Of a stretch of DNA of 64,000 nucleotides, positions 10,516-18,779 are shown piece after piece. Source of the stretch: Thiothrix unzii (GTDB taxonomy: Bacteria > Pseudomonadota > Gammaproteobacteria > Thiotrichales > Thiotrichaceae); NCBI RefSeq assembly GCF_017901175.1, contig NZ_CP072793.1, forward strand, positions 1,798,001 to 1,862,000, read 5' to 3'. A model generated the notes under the pieces. It did not search any database. It saw only the letters and a program-made list of their open reading frames with translations, and was not told the origin of the DNA. The first letter of the stretch is position 1, and the number at the start of each line of letters is the position of its first letter. The position numbers and the translations under genes were made by a program.

Positions 10516-11259
10516 ATGGGTAGGGTACATTTCATTGGCGGTGAAAAAGGCGGCGTTGGCAAATCACTGACTGCACGTCTGTTGGCGCAATATTTCATTG
10601 ACGGCGCGACCCCGTTTACCGGGTTTGATTCCGACCAATCGCATGGCACATTTTCCCGATTTTACAAGGACTTCGCATCCCCATTGCGGGTAGATGACTA
10701 CGACAGTCTGGATAACATCATTACCATCGCCGAAACTCACCCGGATCACGATCTGATCATTGACCTCGCTGCGCAAACTTCCGCCCGCTTGGGGCAATGG
10801 ATTGCGGAAAGCGACGTATTCGGCATTTTCACCGAAATGGGGCATAAAATATTCATCTGGCACGTAATGGACGATGGCGCAGATGCCCTGAGCCTGCTGG
10901 ATAAAACGCTGGATAGCTACCCACAGCAAGACATTCAGTTCATCGTGGTACAAAACATGGGGCGCGGCGAAGACTTCGATGCATTCGAGCAATCACCGAT
11001 TTTCCAGAAAGCGCAACAACGTAATGCGTATTGCATGACACTAGGCAAACTGCACGCCAAATTGGTGCAGAAGGTCGATTTCAACAACCTAAGCTTTTGG
11101 GCTGCGGCGAATAACCGCGATCTGATGAACACACCGGAACGTCAGCGAGTACGTGTTTGGCTGGAAAATGCCTACACGCAATTTGACCACTTCCTCAAGC
11201 ATGACGAAGAACCGCAAGACACCGCCACTGTAGAAGTGCAAGATTTTGCATCGCAATAA
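10516..11259 (+). CDS. ParA/MinD-like P-loop ATPase
   Basis: The protein has 247 residues. The N-terminus GRVHFIGGEKGGVGKS is a deviant Walker A motif (KGGVGKS) of the ParA/SIMIBI class. A hydrophobic strand ending in IIDLAAQTSA sits where Walker B is expected. ATG 10516 is chosen because GGAGA at 10506-10510 is well spaced for it; ATG 10504 would overlap that ribosome-binding site. No ParB, parS or partition partner is adjacent, and the gene stands alone between two secreted-protein genes, each side with its own stem-loop. A role in plasmid-like partition, in positioning or in mobilisation cannot be decided. The C-terminal 40 residues are acidic and probably disordered. Confidence 0.7.
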   Translation: MGRVHFIGGEKGGVGKSLTARLLAQYFIDGATPFTGFDSDQSHGTFSRFYKDFASPLRVDDYDSLDNIITIAETHPDHDLIIDLAAQTSARLGQWIAESDVFGIFTEMGHKIFIWHVMDDGADALSLLDKTLDSYPQQDIQFIVVQNMGRGEDFDAFEQSPIFQKAQQRNAYCMTLGKLHAKLVQKVDFNNLSFWAAANNRDLMNTPERQRVRVWLENAYTQFDHFLKHDEEPQDTATVEVQDFASQ

Positions 11260-11307
11260 TCACACGTCAACGACTTGACCTGAGACTGCTCCCGTCCTTC
11301 ATACAAT

Positions 11308-11331
11308 CCTTCCGTAACAACTTACGGAAGG
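11308..11331. other. Perfect 10-bp inverted repeat with CAAC loop
   Basis: CCTTCCGTAA and TTACGGAAGG flank a 4-nt loop, about 50 bp after the ParA-like gene. There is no T-run on either strand. It could be a transcription end or a protein-binding palindrome. The rest of 11260-11528 holds no gene that I can see. Confidence 0.45.
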
Positions 11332-11528
11332 TATAGGCTGGCGACAGAAGCCCGTGTCAACGTGGATAATGCCCTTAAACAACGTTATTACCACGTGCAA
11401 CCTGATGCCCGCAAATCATGACAAACCTCAACTTCCCTATAAATACCTATAATTAGTGTGTGATTTTTTCTTGTGCAAATGTTACCGTCTTGATACTTGC
11501 GTAATACAACAGTTGAAGGGAGTAACAC

Positions 11529-13832
11529 ATGAGAGTGGGTAAAGCCTATTTCTATGCCTTGCCGTTAGCAATAGCGGTACAAGCTGCCACGGCGGGCAAT
11601 CTGATTACCGATGGTGGTTTTGAAAGCGGTGTATTGCCGTGGACAAGCACCAAATCCATCCTCACCCTTGACCCGGTAGCCGCTTATGCTGGTCAAGCCG
11701 GGATGAAGGTCGATTCCGCCTATAGCGGATGCCCTACCGGGGCACTGTACACCTTGAACACCGCTAACCTGAAAAATGGCACACTCTACGAATTTGGGGC
11801 ACGGGTACGCTTGAGCAGTGGCGTGGGCAGTTCTGCCAACCTTTCCTTTGGTTTGATCAAGAACGGGGCTACCCCGATTACTTTGGACGGCGAGCAATCT
11901 AGCTACGATGCCAAGGTTTATCCCGACAAATGGACCCGGGTTTTTGGGGTGTGGCAAGCCAGTTTTACCCCCAGCGATACCCTCAAAGTCTGTATTAGCG
12001 GCACTGCTGCCAATAAACCGTTCCAAGTAGATGAAGCGTTTGTAAAACCGCTGTCCACAGAAGAGGTTGGCTACCAACCACCAGTAACGTTGGATACCTC
12101 AACATTAGTCTATGCAGACGGCAACCGCTTGGTGATGGGGTCACAAAAAACCCCATTCCTGATGAAAGGAGTCAACGTTTATTTGTACGATCTGGGCACT
12201 GATGTTGACCCACCGCCGCCCCTCGATGATTTCAAATACAAGAATGTTGATGAAGCGTCTTACAAGGAAATTCGTGACCTCGGCTTCAACAGTGTGCGTC
12301 TGATGCTGTCTTACAACCTGTTTGAGAGCAACACCGCACCCGGTGTCTACAAGAATGAAGGTTGGGCATTGGTTGACCGGCATATCCAGTGGGCTAAACA
12401 AAACGGCTTGCGTCTGATATTGGATATGCACGTCCCGCCCGGTGGCTACCAAAGCAATGACTTCAAAGGATTCGGTAGTCGCGCTGACCTGAAAAAACGC
12501 CTAGAAGATTTGTGGGTTGCCATCGCCCAACGTTACCGCAATGAAACCACCATTGTGGCTTATGACCTGATTAATGAACCGCATATCAACAACTGGTTTA
12601 TCTACGCCCAAACTCTGATTAACAAAATTCGCGCTGTTGACCCTAATCACCTGATTGATGTGGAAGTGTCTTTCCACCCCAGCGACATCGGTATGTATAA
12701 ACTAGCGGACAACAATATCCTGTACGATATCCACTGGTATGAACCGTGGAGTTGGGCGGGTTCACATACCAACAACACACCTTACGTGGGTACATTGGCG
12801 CAGTTCAAACAGCTTTTGAGAAATGGGGAAGGCTTGACCGAGTTCTATGATGCCGCCACTGACAGCTTTACCGTACCCTTCAATATCGGTGAATACGGGG
12901 TCACGTTTGAGAAATACGAATTGGCAGGCGTCAACGGGGTAACATGGTTGCAACACGCCAATGCCGCGTTTGACCATTTCGGTATCAGCCGCCAGTTGTT
13001 CCATTACAACGAAAATAACTTTGGTATCTACCGTAGCTGGAACAGTTACCCCAATGAACACACCAAAACCACCGAACCGCTTAAGGCGGCATTGCCCGCG
13101 ATTAACGGGGCTGCCCCCCCACCTCCACCACCTCCACCACCTCCACCACCTCCACCACCACCTCCGCCACCTCCGCCACCTGCGGCTTTAAACATCACCA
13201 CCTCCATATTGACCGCTGGTAAGGTAGGAACAGCTTATAACGCAACTTTGACGGTGAGTAATGGCACAGCTCCGTATAGCTGGTCGGTGAGCAGCGGTAG
13301 CTTGCCAACAGGTTTGTCACTCAGTGCAGCGGGGGTTATCAGCGGCACACCCTCGATCTCCGGCACGACCAGCTTCAGCGTGAAAGTGACTGACAGTAAA
13401 GGTTTGAGCGACACGCAGGCTCTTAGCATGACAGTTGCCGCCGCACCTCCGCCTCCGCCGCCAACCACGGGCAATGCGGACATGGCATTGACTACCTTTA
13501 ATGCAACCGCTACCAGTGTTACCAAAGGCAGTTCCGCCGGATTTAACTTTGTGCTGAAAAATAACGGTAACGATGTAGCGAAAAATGCACGGTTTGTATT
13601 GCCTATGCCTGCCAATACCACTTGGATATCCGGTGCGGCGGAATGTGTGCCTGCTGCTGCGGAAGTCGTGTGCAGTTTTGGTGATCTGGCAAAAGGCGTT
13701 TCCCGTAACCGTTACATTTACCTGCGTCCAGCGGTTGCTGGTAGCCTTACCCTCAATGGTAAAGCCGTATCCGACACCGGGGACAGCAGCATAACCAACA
13801 ACAGCAAAACCGTTACTCTGACGGTGAAATAA
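11529..13832 (+). CDS. Secreted GH5 glycoside hydrolase with CBM, poly-Pro linker, Ig-like and DUF11-like domains
   Basis: A 767-residue secreted enzyme with a signal peptide ending ATAG. Residues about 24-180 resemble a CBM4/9-type carbohydrate-binding module (NLITDGGFESG). Residues about 195-510 are a GH5 (cellulase-type) barrel with the proton donor Glu350 in YDLINEPH, the nucleophile Glu455 in NIGEYGV, and the conserved blocks NSVRLMLSYN and DIHWYEPW. Prolines 530-551 form an unbroken 22-Pro linker. Then come a He_PIG putative-Ig domain (about 555-640), a second short Pro stretch and a CARDB/DUF11-like domain. The substrate is not decided by sequence; a beta-1,4- or beta-1,3-glucan is likely. 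AAGGGAG lies ahead of the ATG. Biofilm or sheath polysaccharide remodelling is inference from the surface-protein neighbours. Confidence 0.87.
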   Translation: MRVGKAYFYALPLAIAVQAATAGNLITDGGFESGVLPWTSTKSILTLDPVAAYAGQAGMKVDSAYSGCPTGALYTLNTANLKNGTLYEFGARVRLSSGVGSSANLSFGLIKNGATPITLDGEQSSYDAKVYPDKWTRVFGVWQASFTPSDTLKVCISGTAANKPFQVDEAFVKPLSTEEVGYQPPVTLDTSTLVYADGNRLVMGSQKTPFLMKGVNVYLYDLGTDVDPPPPLDDFKYKNVDEASYKEIRDLGFNSVRLMLSYNLFESNTAPGVYKNEGWALVDRHIQWAKQNGLRLILDMHVPPGGYQSNDFKGFGSRADLKKRLEDLWVAIAQRYRNETTIVAYDLINEPHINNWFIYAQTLINKIRAVDPNHLIDVEVSFHPSDIGMYKLADNNILYDIHWYEPWSWAGSHTNNTPYVGTLAQFKQLLRNGEGLTEFYDAATDSFTVPFNIGEYGVTFEKYELAGVNGVTWLQHANAAFDHFGISRQLFHYNENNFGIYRSWNSYPNEHTKTTEPLKAALPAINGAAPPPPPPPPPPPPPPPPPPPPPPAALNITTSILTAGKVGTAYNATLTVSNGTAPYSWSVSSGSLPTGLSLSAAGVISGTPSISGTTSFSVKVTDSKGLSDTQALSMTVAAAPPPPPPTTGNADMALTTFNATATSVTKGSSAGFNFVLKNNGNDVAKNARFVLPMPANTTWISGAAECVPAAAEVVCSFGDLAKGVSRNRYIYLRPAVAGSLTLNGKAVSDTGDSSITNNSKTVTLTVK
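13116..13181 (+). repeat. CCN-repeat encoding 22 consecutive prolines
   Basis: The tract is mostly a CCACCTCCA-type triplet repeat inside the GH5 gene. It is prone to slippage, so its length may vary. A run of 22 prolines would strongly depend on EF-P to avoid ribosome stalling. Confidence 0.85.
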
Positions 13833-13848
13833 TCCGTCTGGTTGTGTC

Positions 13849-13892
13849 ACACGAAAAGTTGGGGGGAAACGTAAGTTTTCCTCCTCTCGTGT
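13849..13892 (+). terminator. Long stem-loop downstream of the GH5 gene
   Basis: ACACGA / TCGTGT (13849-13854, 13887-13892) enclose GGGGGGAAAC / GTTTTCCTCC with a GTAA tetraloop (13871-13874). It sits 17 bp after the stop codon. No U-run follows, so termination is probable but not certain. Confidence 0.5.
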
Positions 13893-13953
13893 CGTACATA
13901 ATGTCTTGTTCTCCACATCCAACTTGTCAAACAGTTCGGTAGACCTCATCATA

Positions 13954-13998
13954 AATAAAGTTATGGTTGTAACTTTATTGTAGAGGTTGCTACTATAA
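13954..13998 (+). promoter_or_regulatory. chrB promoter: 26-bp palindrome plus TATAAT
   Basis: AATAAAGTTA and TAACTTTATT form a perfect 10-bp inverted repeat with a 6-bp spacer (13954-13979). A perfect TATAAT lies at 13993-13998 and ends only 4 bp before the chrB ATG. The palindrome overlaps the -35 zone, so it is a good operator candidate, probably for chromate-responsive ChrB autoregulation (inference). The closeness of the -10 box to the ATG implies a leaderless or nearly leaderless mRNA. Confidence 0.55.
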
Positions 13999-14002
13999 TT
14001 AG

Positions 14003-14941
14003 ATGAATTGGTTATTACTCATTATTTCCTTGCCCACCGAAAACGCCACGGCACGAATGCGCATCTGGCGGGCATTAAAAACCCTTGGTTGCGCCAGCCT
14101 GCGTGATGGCGTGTGGCTATTGCCCTCACGCCCTGATACCCATGCACGGTTTGATGGCATTGCCGAAGACACCCACAAATCGGGCGGGGAGGCGTGGGTG
14201 CTGGCACTGCAAGCCGATGCGCAACAAGCCGACAGTTTCCCCGCTTTGTTTGATCGCAGTGCCGAATACACAGCATGGCTGGAGGAACTGGCGCAATTCG
14301 ACCCGCTCGCCGCCGACATTGCCTCTACCCGCAAGCAACTGAAAGGGTTGGGCAAGCGGTTAGCTGCCATCACCGACACCGACTATTTCCCGCATCCGCT
14401 GCAAACCACCGCCCGTGAACGCCTGCACACAGCAGAAGCTGCCGTGCGTGGGCGGACAGTTTCGGCTGAACCCACCTCCCAGCAGGGAGAACTGGAACGG
14501 CTCGACAAAGAAAATTTCCAAGGCAAGAACTGGGCAACCCGCCGCGATTTGTGGGTAGACCGCCTTGCCTCAGCATGGCTGATCCAGCGTTTCATTGACC
14601 CGCAAGCGCAATTTCTGTGGTTGGACGATACCGCTGTTTGCCCCGCTGACGCGCTCGGTTTCGATTTTGACGGGGCGCGTTTTAGCCACATTGGACGGTA
14701 CGTGACGTTTGAAACCTTGCTGCACAGTTTCGGGCTGGCTCAGGATGTTGGGCTGCAACACTTGGCGCATCTGGTGCATACGCTGGATGTGGGTGGCAAT
14801 GCGCCGGAAGCCGCCGGATTTGCTGTGCTGCTGAAAGGCTTGAAACACCGCGCCTCAAATGATGATGTGCTGCTGGCGGAAGGCGGGCAGCTCCTCGATG
14901 ACCTTTATTGCGCTTTTTCCTTACCGGAGGATTCCCTTTGA
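14003..14941 (+). CDS. chrB: Chromate resistance regulator/accessory protein ChrB
   Basis: A 312-residue protein with the two ChrB parts. The N-terminal part is WLLLIISLPTENATARMRIW followed by LGCASLRDGVWLLP. The C-terminal ChrB domain (about residue 170 onward) has WATRRDLWVDRLASAWLI, FIDPQAQFLWL and FDGARFSHIG. ChrB proteins act as chromate-responsive regulators of chrA and help in chromate handling. No Shine-Dalgarno precedes ATG 14003, and a TATAAT box ends 4 nt before it, so translation is probably leaderless. The chosen start matches the usual family N-terminus. It overlaps chrA by 4 nt and leads a five-gene operon. Confidence 0.85.
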   Translation: MNWLLLIISLPTENATARMRIWRALKTLGCASLRDGVWLLPSRPDTHARFDGIAEDTHKSGGEAWVLALQADAQQADSFPALFDRSAEYTAWLEELAQFDPLAADIASTRKQLKGLGKRLAAITDTDYFPHPLQTTARERLHTAEAAVRGRTVSAEPTSQQGELERLDKENFQGKNWATRRDLWVDRLASAWLIQRFIDPQAQFLWLDDTAVCPADALGFDFDGARFSHIGRYVTFETLLHSFGLAQDVGLQHLAHLVHTLDVGGNAPEAAGFAVLLKGLKHRASNDDVLLAEGGQLLDDLYCAFSLPEDSL

Positions 14942-16284
14942 GCGATACACCACAAACCGCACCACAAGCCCCAACCTTGGGTGAAGCGTTTTTCTACTGG
15001 CTGAAACTAGGTTTCATCAGCTTTGGTGGCCCGATGGGGCAGATTGCGATGATGCACACCGACTTGGTGGAAAAGAAACGCTGGATTTCGGAACACCGTT
15101 TTTTACACGCGCTGAATTTCTGCATGATTTTGCCGGGGCCGGAAGCGATCCAATTGGCGATTTATATTAGCTGGTTGATGCACGGTGTGACGGGTGCAGT
15201 CATGGCGGGGGTGTTGTTCTTTATGCCCGCGTTCTTGCTCTTGTCGGTGTTAGCAGGGGTGTATCTGGCGTGGGGTGATGTGCCGCTGATGCAAGGTTTG
15301 TTCTATGGCATAAAACCCGCCGTGGTGGCGATTGTGCTGTTTGCGGCGTGGCGGATTGGCTCGAAGGCACTGAAAAACAGCGTCCTGTGGGGTATCGCAG
15401 CAGCGGCTTTTGTTGCCATTTTCGTGTTTGATGTGGGTTTCCCGTGGATTGTGTTGGCGGCCGCGTTATTGGGTGTGATTGGCGGCAAATTCATGCCGGA
15501 CAAGTTTAAAGGCGGCGGCGGACACGGTGCATCTGACAAGCAATACGGCGCGGCGGTGATTGATGATCATACCCCAACGCCAGCACACGCTAAATTTTCA
15601 TGGGCAAAACTCGGTATCACCGTTGCTGCTTTCATCGGTATTTGGGCAGTCGCTATGTTGATGCTGGGCGGCAACCAAGCCTTGAGTGAGATGGGGATGT
15701 TTTTTACCAAAGCCGCATTCCTGACCATTGGCGGGGCGTATGCGGTGTTGCCTTACGTCTACCAAGGTGGTGTGGAACAGTTCGGCTGGTTGACCGGGGC
15801 GCAAATGATGGACGGTTTGGCATTGGGTGAAACCACGCCGGGGCCGTTAATCATGGTGGTTACTTGGGTCGGCTATCTGGGCGGTGTGGCAAAAACCGTA
15901 ATAGCCAACCCGATTGCAGCAGGCTTTGCCGGGGCTGCCGTCGCCACCTTTTTCACTTTTTTACCGTCATTCCTGTTCATCCTCGTGGTGGGGCCGGTGG
16001 TAGAAAGCTCGCGTAATGACCTTAAATTTACCGCACCATTGACCGGTGTTACTGCGGCGGTGGTGGGTGTGATTATGAATCTAGCGGTGTTTTTCGCGTG
16101 GCATACGTTTTTCCCCAAAGCCACTGGAGCAACTCCATTTGTTGCGCCGTTTGAATGGTTCGCTGTAGTGGTTGCCATCGGTGCATTTGTCGCGCTGTGG
16201 AAATACAAGGTGGACGTGATGAAAGTGATCGGTGTGTGTGCCGTGTTGGGTTTGAGTTATACACTGGCTATGGGAGCAATGTGA
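14938..16284 (+). CDS. chrA: Chromate efflux transporter ChrA
   Basis: A 448-residue CHR-family membrane protein with about 10-11 membrane segments in two related halves. The signature GFISFGGPMGQIAMMH is in the first half; AAFLTIGGAYAVLPY and GETTPGPLIMVVTWVGY are in the second. It exports chromate from the cytoplasm. The start is TTG 14938, which overlaps the chrB stop (TTGA) and has GGAGG at 14926-14930. An upstream in-frame TTG (14908) lies inside chrB without a ribosome-binding site. A hydrophilic loop at about residues 185-215 is rich in Gly, His and Asp. It is translationally coupled to chrB. Confidence 0.9.
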   Translation: MSDTPQTAPQAPTLGEAFFYWLKLGFISFGGPMGQIAMMHTDLVEKKRWISEHRFLHALNFCMILPGPEAIQLAIYISWLMHGVTGAVMAGVLFFMPAFLLLSVLAGVYLAWGDVPLMQGLFYGIKPAVVAIVLFAAWRIGSKALKNSVLWGIAAAAFVAIFVFDVGFPWIVLAAALLGVIGGKFMPDKFKGGGGHGASDKQYGAAVIDDHTPTPAHAKFSWAKLGITVAAFIGIWAVAMLMLGGNQALSEMGMFFTKAAFLTIGGAYAVLPYVYQGGVEQFGWLTGAQMMDGLALGETTPGPLIMVVTWVGYLGGVAKTVIANPIAAGFAGAAVATFFTFLPSFLFILVVGPVVESSRNDLKFTAPLTGVTAAVVGVIMNLAVFFAWHTFFPKATGATPFVAPFEWFAVVVAIGAFVALWKYKVDVMKVIGVCAVLGLSYTLAMGAM

Positions 16285-16285
16285 G

Positions 16286-16600
16286 ATGGAACGTACTATT
16301 AAACCTGAAGATTTTGCCGCGATTGCAGATACCGCAATGGTGCTGGACGTGCGCCGTTTGGAAGACCGTGCTGCCTCTAACGAAACCGTGCCGTTTGCGA
16401 TCTGGAAAGACCCGACCCAGATTGACCAATGGATCGAAGCCATACCGCGCAAGCATCCGGTGGTAATTTACTGCGTGTGTGGCGGTGGGGTCAGTAACAG
16501 CGTGGTTGACCGTCTGCAAGCGGAAGGGGTGAATGCCCGTTTCATCGAGGGTGGGATTGAAGGCTTGAAAGCCATTGGTGGCAAGTTGGAAGCCAAATGA
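16286..16600 (+). CDS. Rhodanese-domain protein of the chromate operon
   Basis: A 104-residue single-domain rhodanese. It has the entry block MVLDVRRLEDR and the active-site loop YCVCGGGVSNS, in which the second Cys is the expected persulfide carrier, followed by the FIEGGIEGLKA ending. ATG 16286 is 1 nt after the chrA stop, and the gene overlaps the next by 4 nt (ATGA), so it is part of the chromate operon. Rhodaneses are common neighbours of chrA; a role in thiol or cysteine repair under chromate stress is inference. Confidence 0.8.
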   Translation: MERTIKPEDFAAIADTAMVLDVRRLEDRAASNETVPFAIWKDPTQIDQWIEAIPRKHPVVIYCVCGGGVSNSVVDRLQAEGVNARFIEGGIEGLKAIGGKLEAK

Positions 16601-16869
16601 AATGGGTCACACGCGAACGCCCTAAAATTGACCGCATCGCCTGCCCCTGGCTGATTACCCGCTTTATCGACAAAGAAGCCGAATTTCTCTATGTGCCAGC
16701 CGATCAGGTGCTGGCAGTGGCGGAAACCAGCGAGGCTACCCCTTACGACATCCCCGGTGTGGAATATTCCCACGTCGGGGAGTTGTGCAGCTTTGATGCT
16801 TTCCTCAAGCTGTATGCGTGGTGCAGGCATACGCAACAGGAAACGCATAGCTGGAATTATCCGGCGTAG
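16597..16869 (+). CDS. ChrB C-terminal-domain protein with apparent internal deletion
   Basis: A 90-residue protein. The N-terminal 70 residues (KWVTRERPKIDRIACPWL, FLYVPADQVLAVAE, YDIPGVEYSHVGELCSFDAF) closely follow the stand-alone ChrB-C family, usually about 150 residues. The last 20 residues (LYAWCRHTQQETHSWNYPA) look like that family's normal C-terminus. The middle block of roughly 55-60 residues, normally carrying a conserved RGADT-type segment, is missing while the frame is kept. It therefore looks like a precise in-frame deletion rather than a frameshift, and the protein may be non-functional. It overlaps the rhodanese gene by 4 nt. Confidence 0.65.
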   Translation: MKWVTRERPKIDRIACPWLITRFIDKEAEFLYVPADQVLAVAETSEATPYDIPGVEYSHVGELCSFDAFLKLYAWCRHTQQETHSWNYPA

Positions 16870-16890
16870 CATTTCACAGGAAGCACCATT

Positions 16891-17241
16891 ATGGGTTGGA
16901 TCATTACCAAATACGCTGTGACTGCCGCACTGGTGGTGTTGATTTCCGAACTGGCGAAACGCAGTGACAAGCTCGGCGGGTTTGTTGCTGCGTTACCGCT
17001 TGTCACCCTGCTGACGTTGGTGTGGTTGTATGTGGAAGGGCAACCTGCCACCAAGCTTGCCAACCATGCGTGGTATACCTTTTGGTATGTCGTGCCGACT
17101 TTGCCAATGTTTTTGGCATTCCCCGCCTTGTTGCCTCGGCTGGGGTTTTGGTTGACGCTGCTGGCATCGGCGGTGCTGACCGTGGTTTGCTTTGGGTTGT
17201 TCGCGCTGGTGGTACGGCGGTTTGGGGTGGCGTTGTTGTGA
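16891..17241 (+). CDS. Small DUF3147-type membrane protein
   Basis: A 116-residue protein with about four hydrophobic segments (IITKYAVTAALVVLISE, GGFVAALPLVTLLTLVWLY, WYVVPTLPMFLAFPALLP, WLTLLASAVLTVVCFGLFALV) and the DUF3147-like block KRSDKLGGFVAALP. A GGAAG ribosome-binding site lies upstream and the gene starts 21 bp after the preceding one, so it is probably the last gene of the chromate operon. Its function is unknown; a similar gene often sits beside chrA-type operons. Confidence 0.65.
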   Translation: MGWIITKYAVTAALVVLISELAKRSDKLGGFVAALPLVTLLTLVWLYVEGQPATKLANHAWYTFWYVVPTLPMFLAFPALLPRLGFWLTLLASAVLTVVCFGLFALVVRRFGVALL

Positions 17242-17284
17242 GCGTGCCATTCGGCGAGATAGGGCCGGGAAACGCGACCGCAGG

Positions 17285-18016
17285 TTATGCCATCACATTG
17301 CGTCGGATAATTTCCGCCATACCTTCCGGTTGTGGCGGTAAATTTCCCAAAATCGCCGCCACAAACGCCGCTTTATCCGCCAGCAACGCCGTATTAAACC
17401 GCCTTTCAAACGCAATCGTGGACGACGGTTTGCCCGAAATTCCCGCGCCACACACGCTACCCGCTTGCGCACCGGGGAAAATTTCCACATGTTCCGGCAA
17501 GGTCAGCAGCTTGTTGAACAACGAATCGTGCAGCAAGCCGCCCATGCGTTCTTCTTCACCGCGCAAATCCGGTCGTCCCGCACTGCCCACAAACAGCGTA
17601 TGCCCACTCAGCAAAAACCACGGTTCAGCACTACGGCGTACATCGGATACCAGCAAGCAAATGCTGTCCGCCGTATGCCCCGGCGTGTGCAGCACTTGCG
17701 CAGTGACATTGCCGATGGTCAGCACTTGCCCATCCTTGAGCGAGGTAAACGCAAATTGCGGCGTGGAACTTTCGTGCAAGCAATACTCACCGCCACAACG
17801 TTGCGCCAGTTCACGCCCGCCGGATACGTGGTCGGCGTGGATGTGGGTGTCGATCACGTAATCAATCTTCACCGCCTGTTGCGCGGCTTGCTGCAAAAAC
17901 CACTCCACGTCTTCGGCATGGACATCGACCGCGATGGCATGACCTTTGCCACCGCAGCCGAATAGGTAGGCGAGTGAGGAAGGGTTAGACGGTGCGGCAC
18001 GTTGCAAGAAAAACAT
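17285..18016 (-). CDS. Metallo-beta-lactamase-fold hydrolase, persulfide-dioxygenase-like
   Basis: A 243-residue protein. The metal motif THIHADHVSGG (HxHxDH) and the later HTPGHTADS, LSGHTLFVGSAGRPDL and final-histidine regions fit the ETHE1/Blh/glyoxalase II-like persulfide dioxygenase branch, which oxidises glutathione persulfide to sulfite. The start ATG 18016 (MFFLQRAAPS) has TTAGGAG upstream on the minus strand; the longer open frame upstream is non-coding overlap with the regulator gene. It lies 10 bp downstream of the ArsR-rhodanese gene on the same strand, so the two form an operon. Sulfide or persulfide detoxification is likely; the exact substrate is inference. Confidence 0.78.
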   Translation of the reverse strand: MFFLQRAAPSNPSSLAYLFGCGGKGHAIAVDVHAEDVEWFLQQAAQQAVKIDYVIDTHIHADHVSGGRELAQRCGGEYCLHESSTPQFAFTSLKDGQVLTIGNVTAQVLHTPGHTADSICLLVSDVRRSAEPWFLLSGHTLFVGSAGRPDLRGEEERMGGLLHDSLFNKLLTLPEHVEIFPGAQAGSVCGAGISGKPSSTIAFERRFNTALLADKAAFVAAILGNLPPQPEGMAEIIRRNVMA

Positions 18017-18026
18017 GAGAAAACTC

Positions 18027-18695
18027 CTAAGCGATTGATGATTGAATAGGCAATCCAGCAGCCCGCCATTCCGGCAACCCATCCGCCAGCCGCACCGCCG
18101 CAATGCCATGCCCGCGCAAGGTTTGCACTGCATGAAAGGCGTACACGCAATACGCCCCTCGGCAATACGCGACGATGGTTTTGCTGTCATCGAGGGTTTG
18201 CAAGTGCGACTCCACTGCATCGGGTGCAACGTGGATTGCACCGGGAATGTGTCCGGCGGCGTATTCGGCGTAGGGGCGCACATCCAATAATGTCACCTCA
18301 TCGCGAGCTAGCCGCGCCAGCAATTCTTCCGCGTTGATGGCTTCCATCGTTTGTTTGTTGGTCAGGTAGGTGTGGGCAAGCCGTTCCACCTCCGCCAGAT
18401 GCAATTCCGCCGTGCGTCGCAAACTGGCAATCAGTTGCACCACATCATCTCCCGCAAGGCGGTAGACACGACGTTTGCCATCGGTGCGAACTTGCACCAG
18501 CGCGGACTGCTTGAGGGTTTGCAAATGCCGCGAGGTATTGGCTACCGTGAGGCTGGCAAGTTGACTCAGCTCTTCCACGCTGCGCTCGGTTTGCGCGAGG
18601 TAGTCGAGGATTTCCAAGCGTTGCGGGGAGGCGAGTGCTTGCGCGATCAGGGCAAATTGGGCGTTGACTTGCTGTTTGAAACCGGAGGATGACAT
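18027..18695 (-). CDS. ArsR-family regulator fused to a rhodanese domain
   Basis: A 222-residue fusion. Residues 1-100 are an ArsR winged helix (ALASPQRLEILDYLA, SVEELSQLASLTVANTSRHLQTLKQS, GKRRVYRL). Residues about 120-222 are a rhodanese with the active loop YCRGAYC. The ArsR part contains no cysteine at all, so classical metal or arsenic sensing by ArsR cysteines is excluded; the only cysteines are the two of the rhodanese loop. A sensor for sulfane sulfur or persulfide through the rhodanese site is a reasonable inference, supported by the adjacent persulfide-dioxygenase-like gene. The start is MSSSGF at 18695; an upstream TTG would add only seven residues. An inverted repeat in the promoter is the likely operator. 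Confidence 0.82.
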   Translation of the reverse strand: MSSSGFKQQVNAQFALIAQALASPQRLEILDYLAQTERSVEELSQLASLTVANTSRHLQTLKQSALVQVRTDGKRRVYRLAGDDVVQLIASLRRTAELHLAEVERLAHTYLTNKQTMEAINAEELLARLARDEVTLLDVRPYAEYAAGHIPGAIHVAPDAVESHLQTLDDSKTIVAYCRGAYCVYAFHAVQTLRGHGIAAVRLADGLPEWRAAGLPIQSSIA

Positions 18696-18705
18696 CAGGG
18701 ATTTC

Positions 18706-18729
18706 TCATTCAATTGATGAGTTGAATGA
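18706..18729. promoter_or_regulatory. Inverted repeat operator between ArsR-rhodanese and MFS genes
   Basis: TCATTCAA and TTGAATGA form a perfect 8-bp inverted repeat with an 8-bp spacer. It starts 10 bp before the regulator's ATG and lies about 50 bp before the divergent MFS gene. The ATTCAA-type arms resemble ArsR/SmtB-type operators. The site is placed to control both directions. Confidence 0.65.
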
Positions 18730-18779
18730 TTGCATGACAATGCGTATCCTGCAAGCTGTTTCCACCACAGGTTTTTCTC

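Noticed and set aside
17022-17861. Plus-strand open frame of 279 codons over DUF3147 and MBL genes
   Set aside because: It overlaps two well-supported genes and has no family features.
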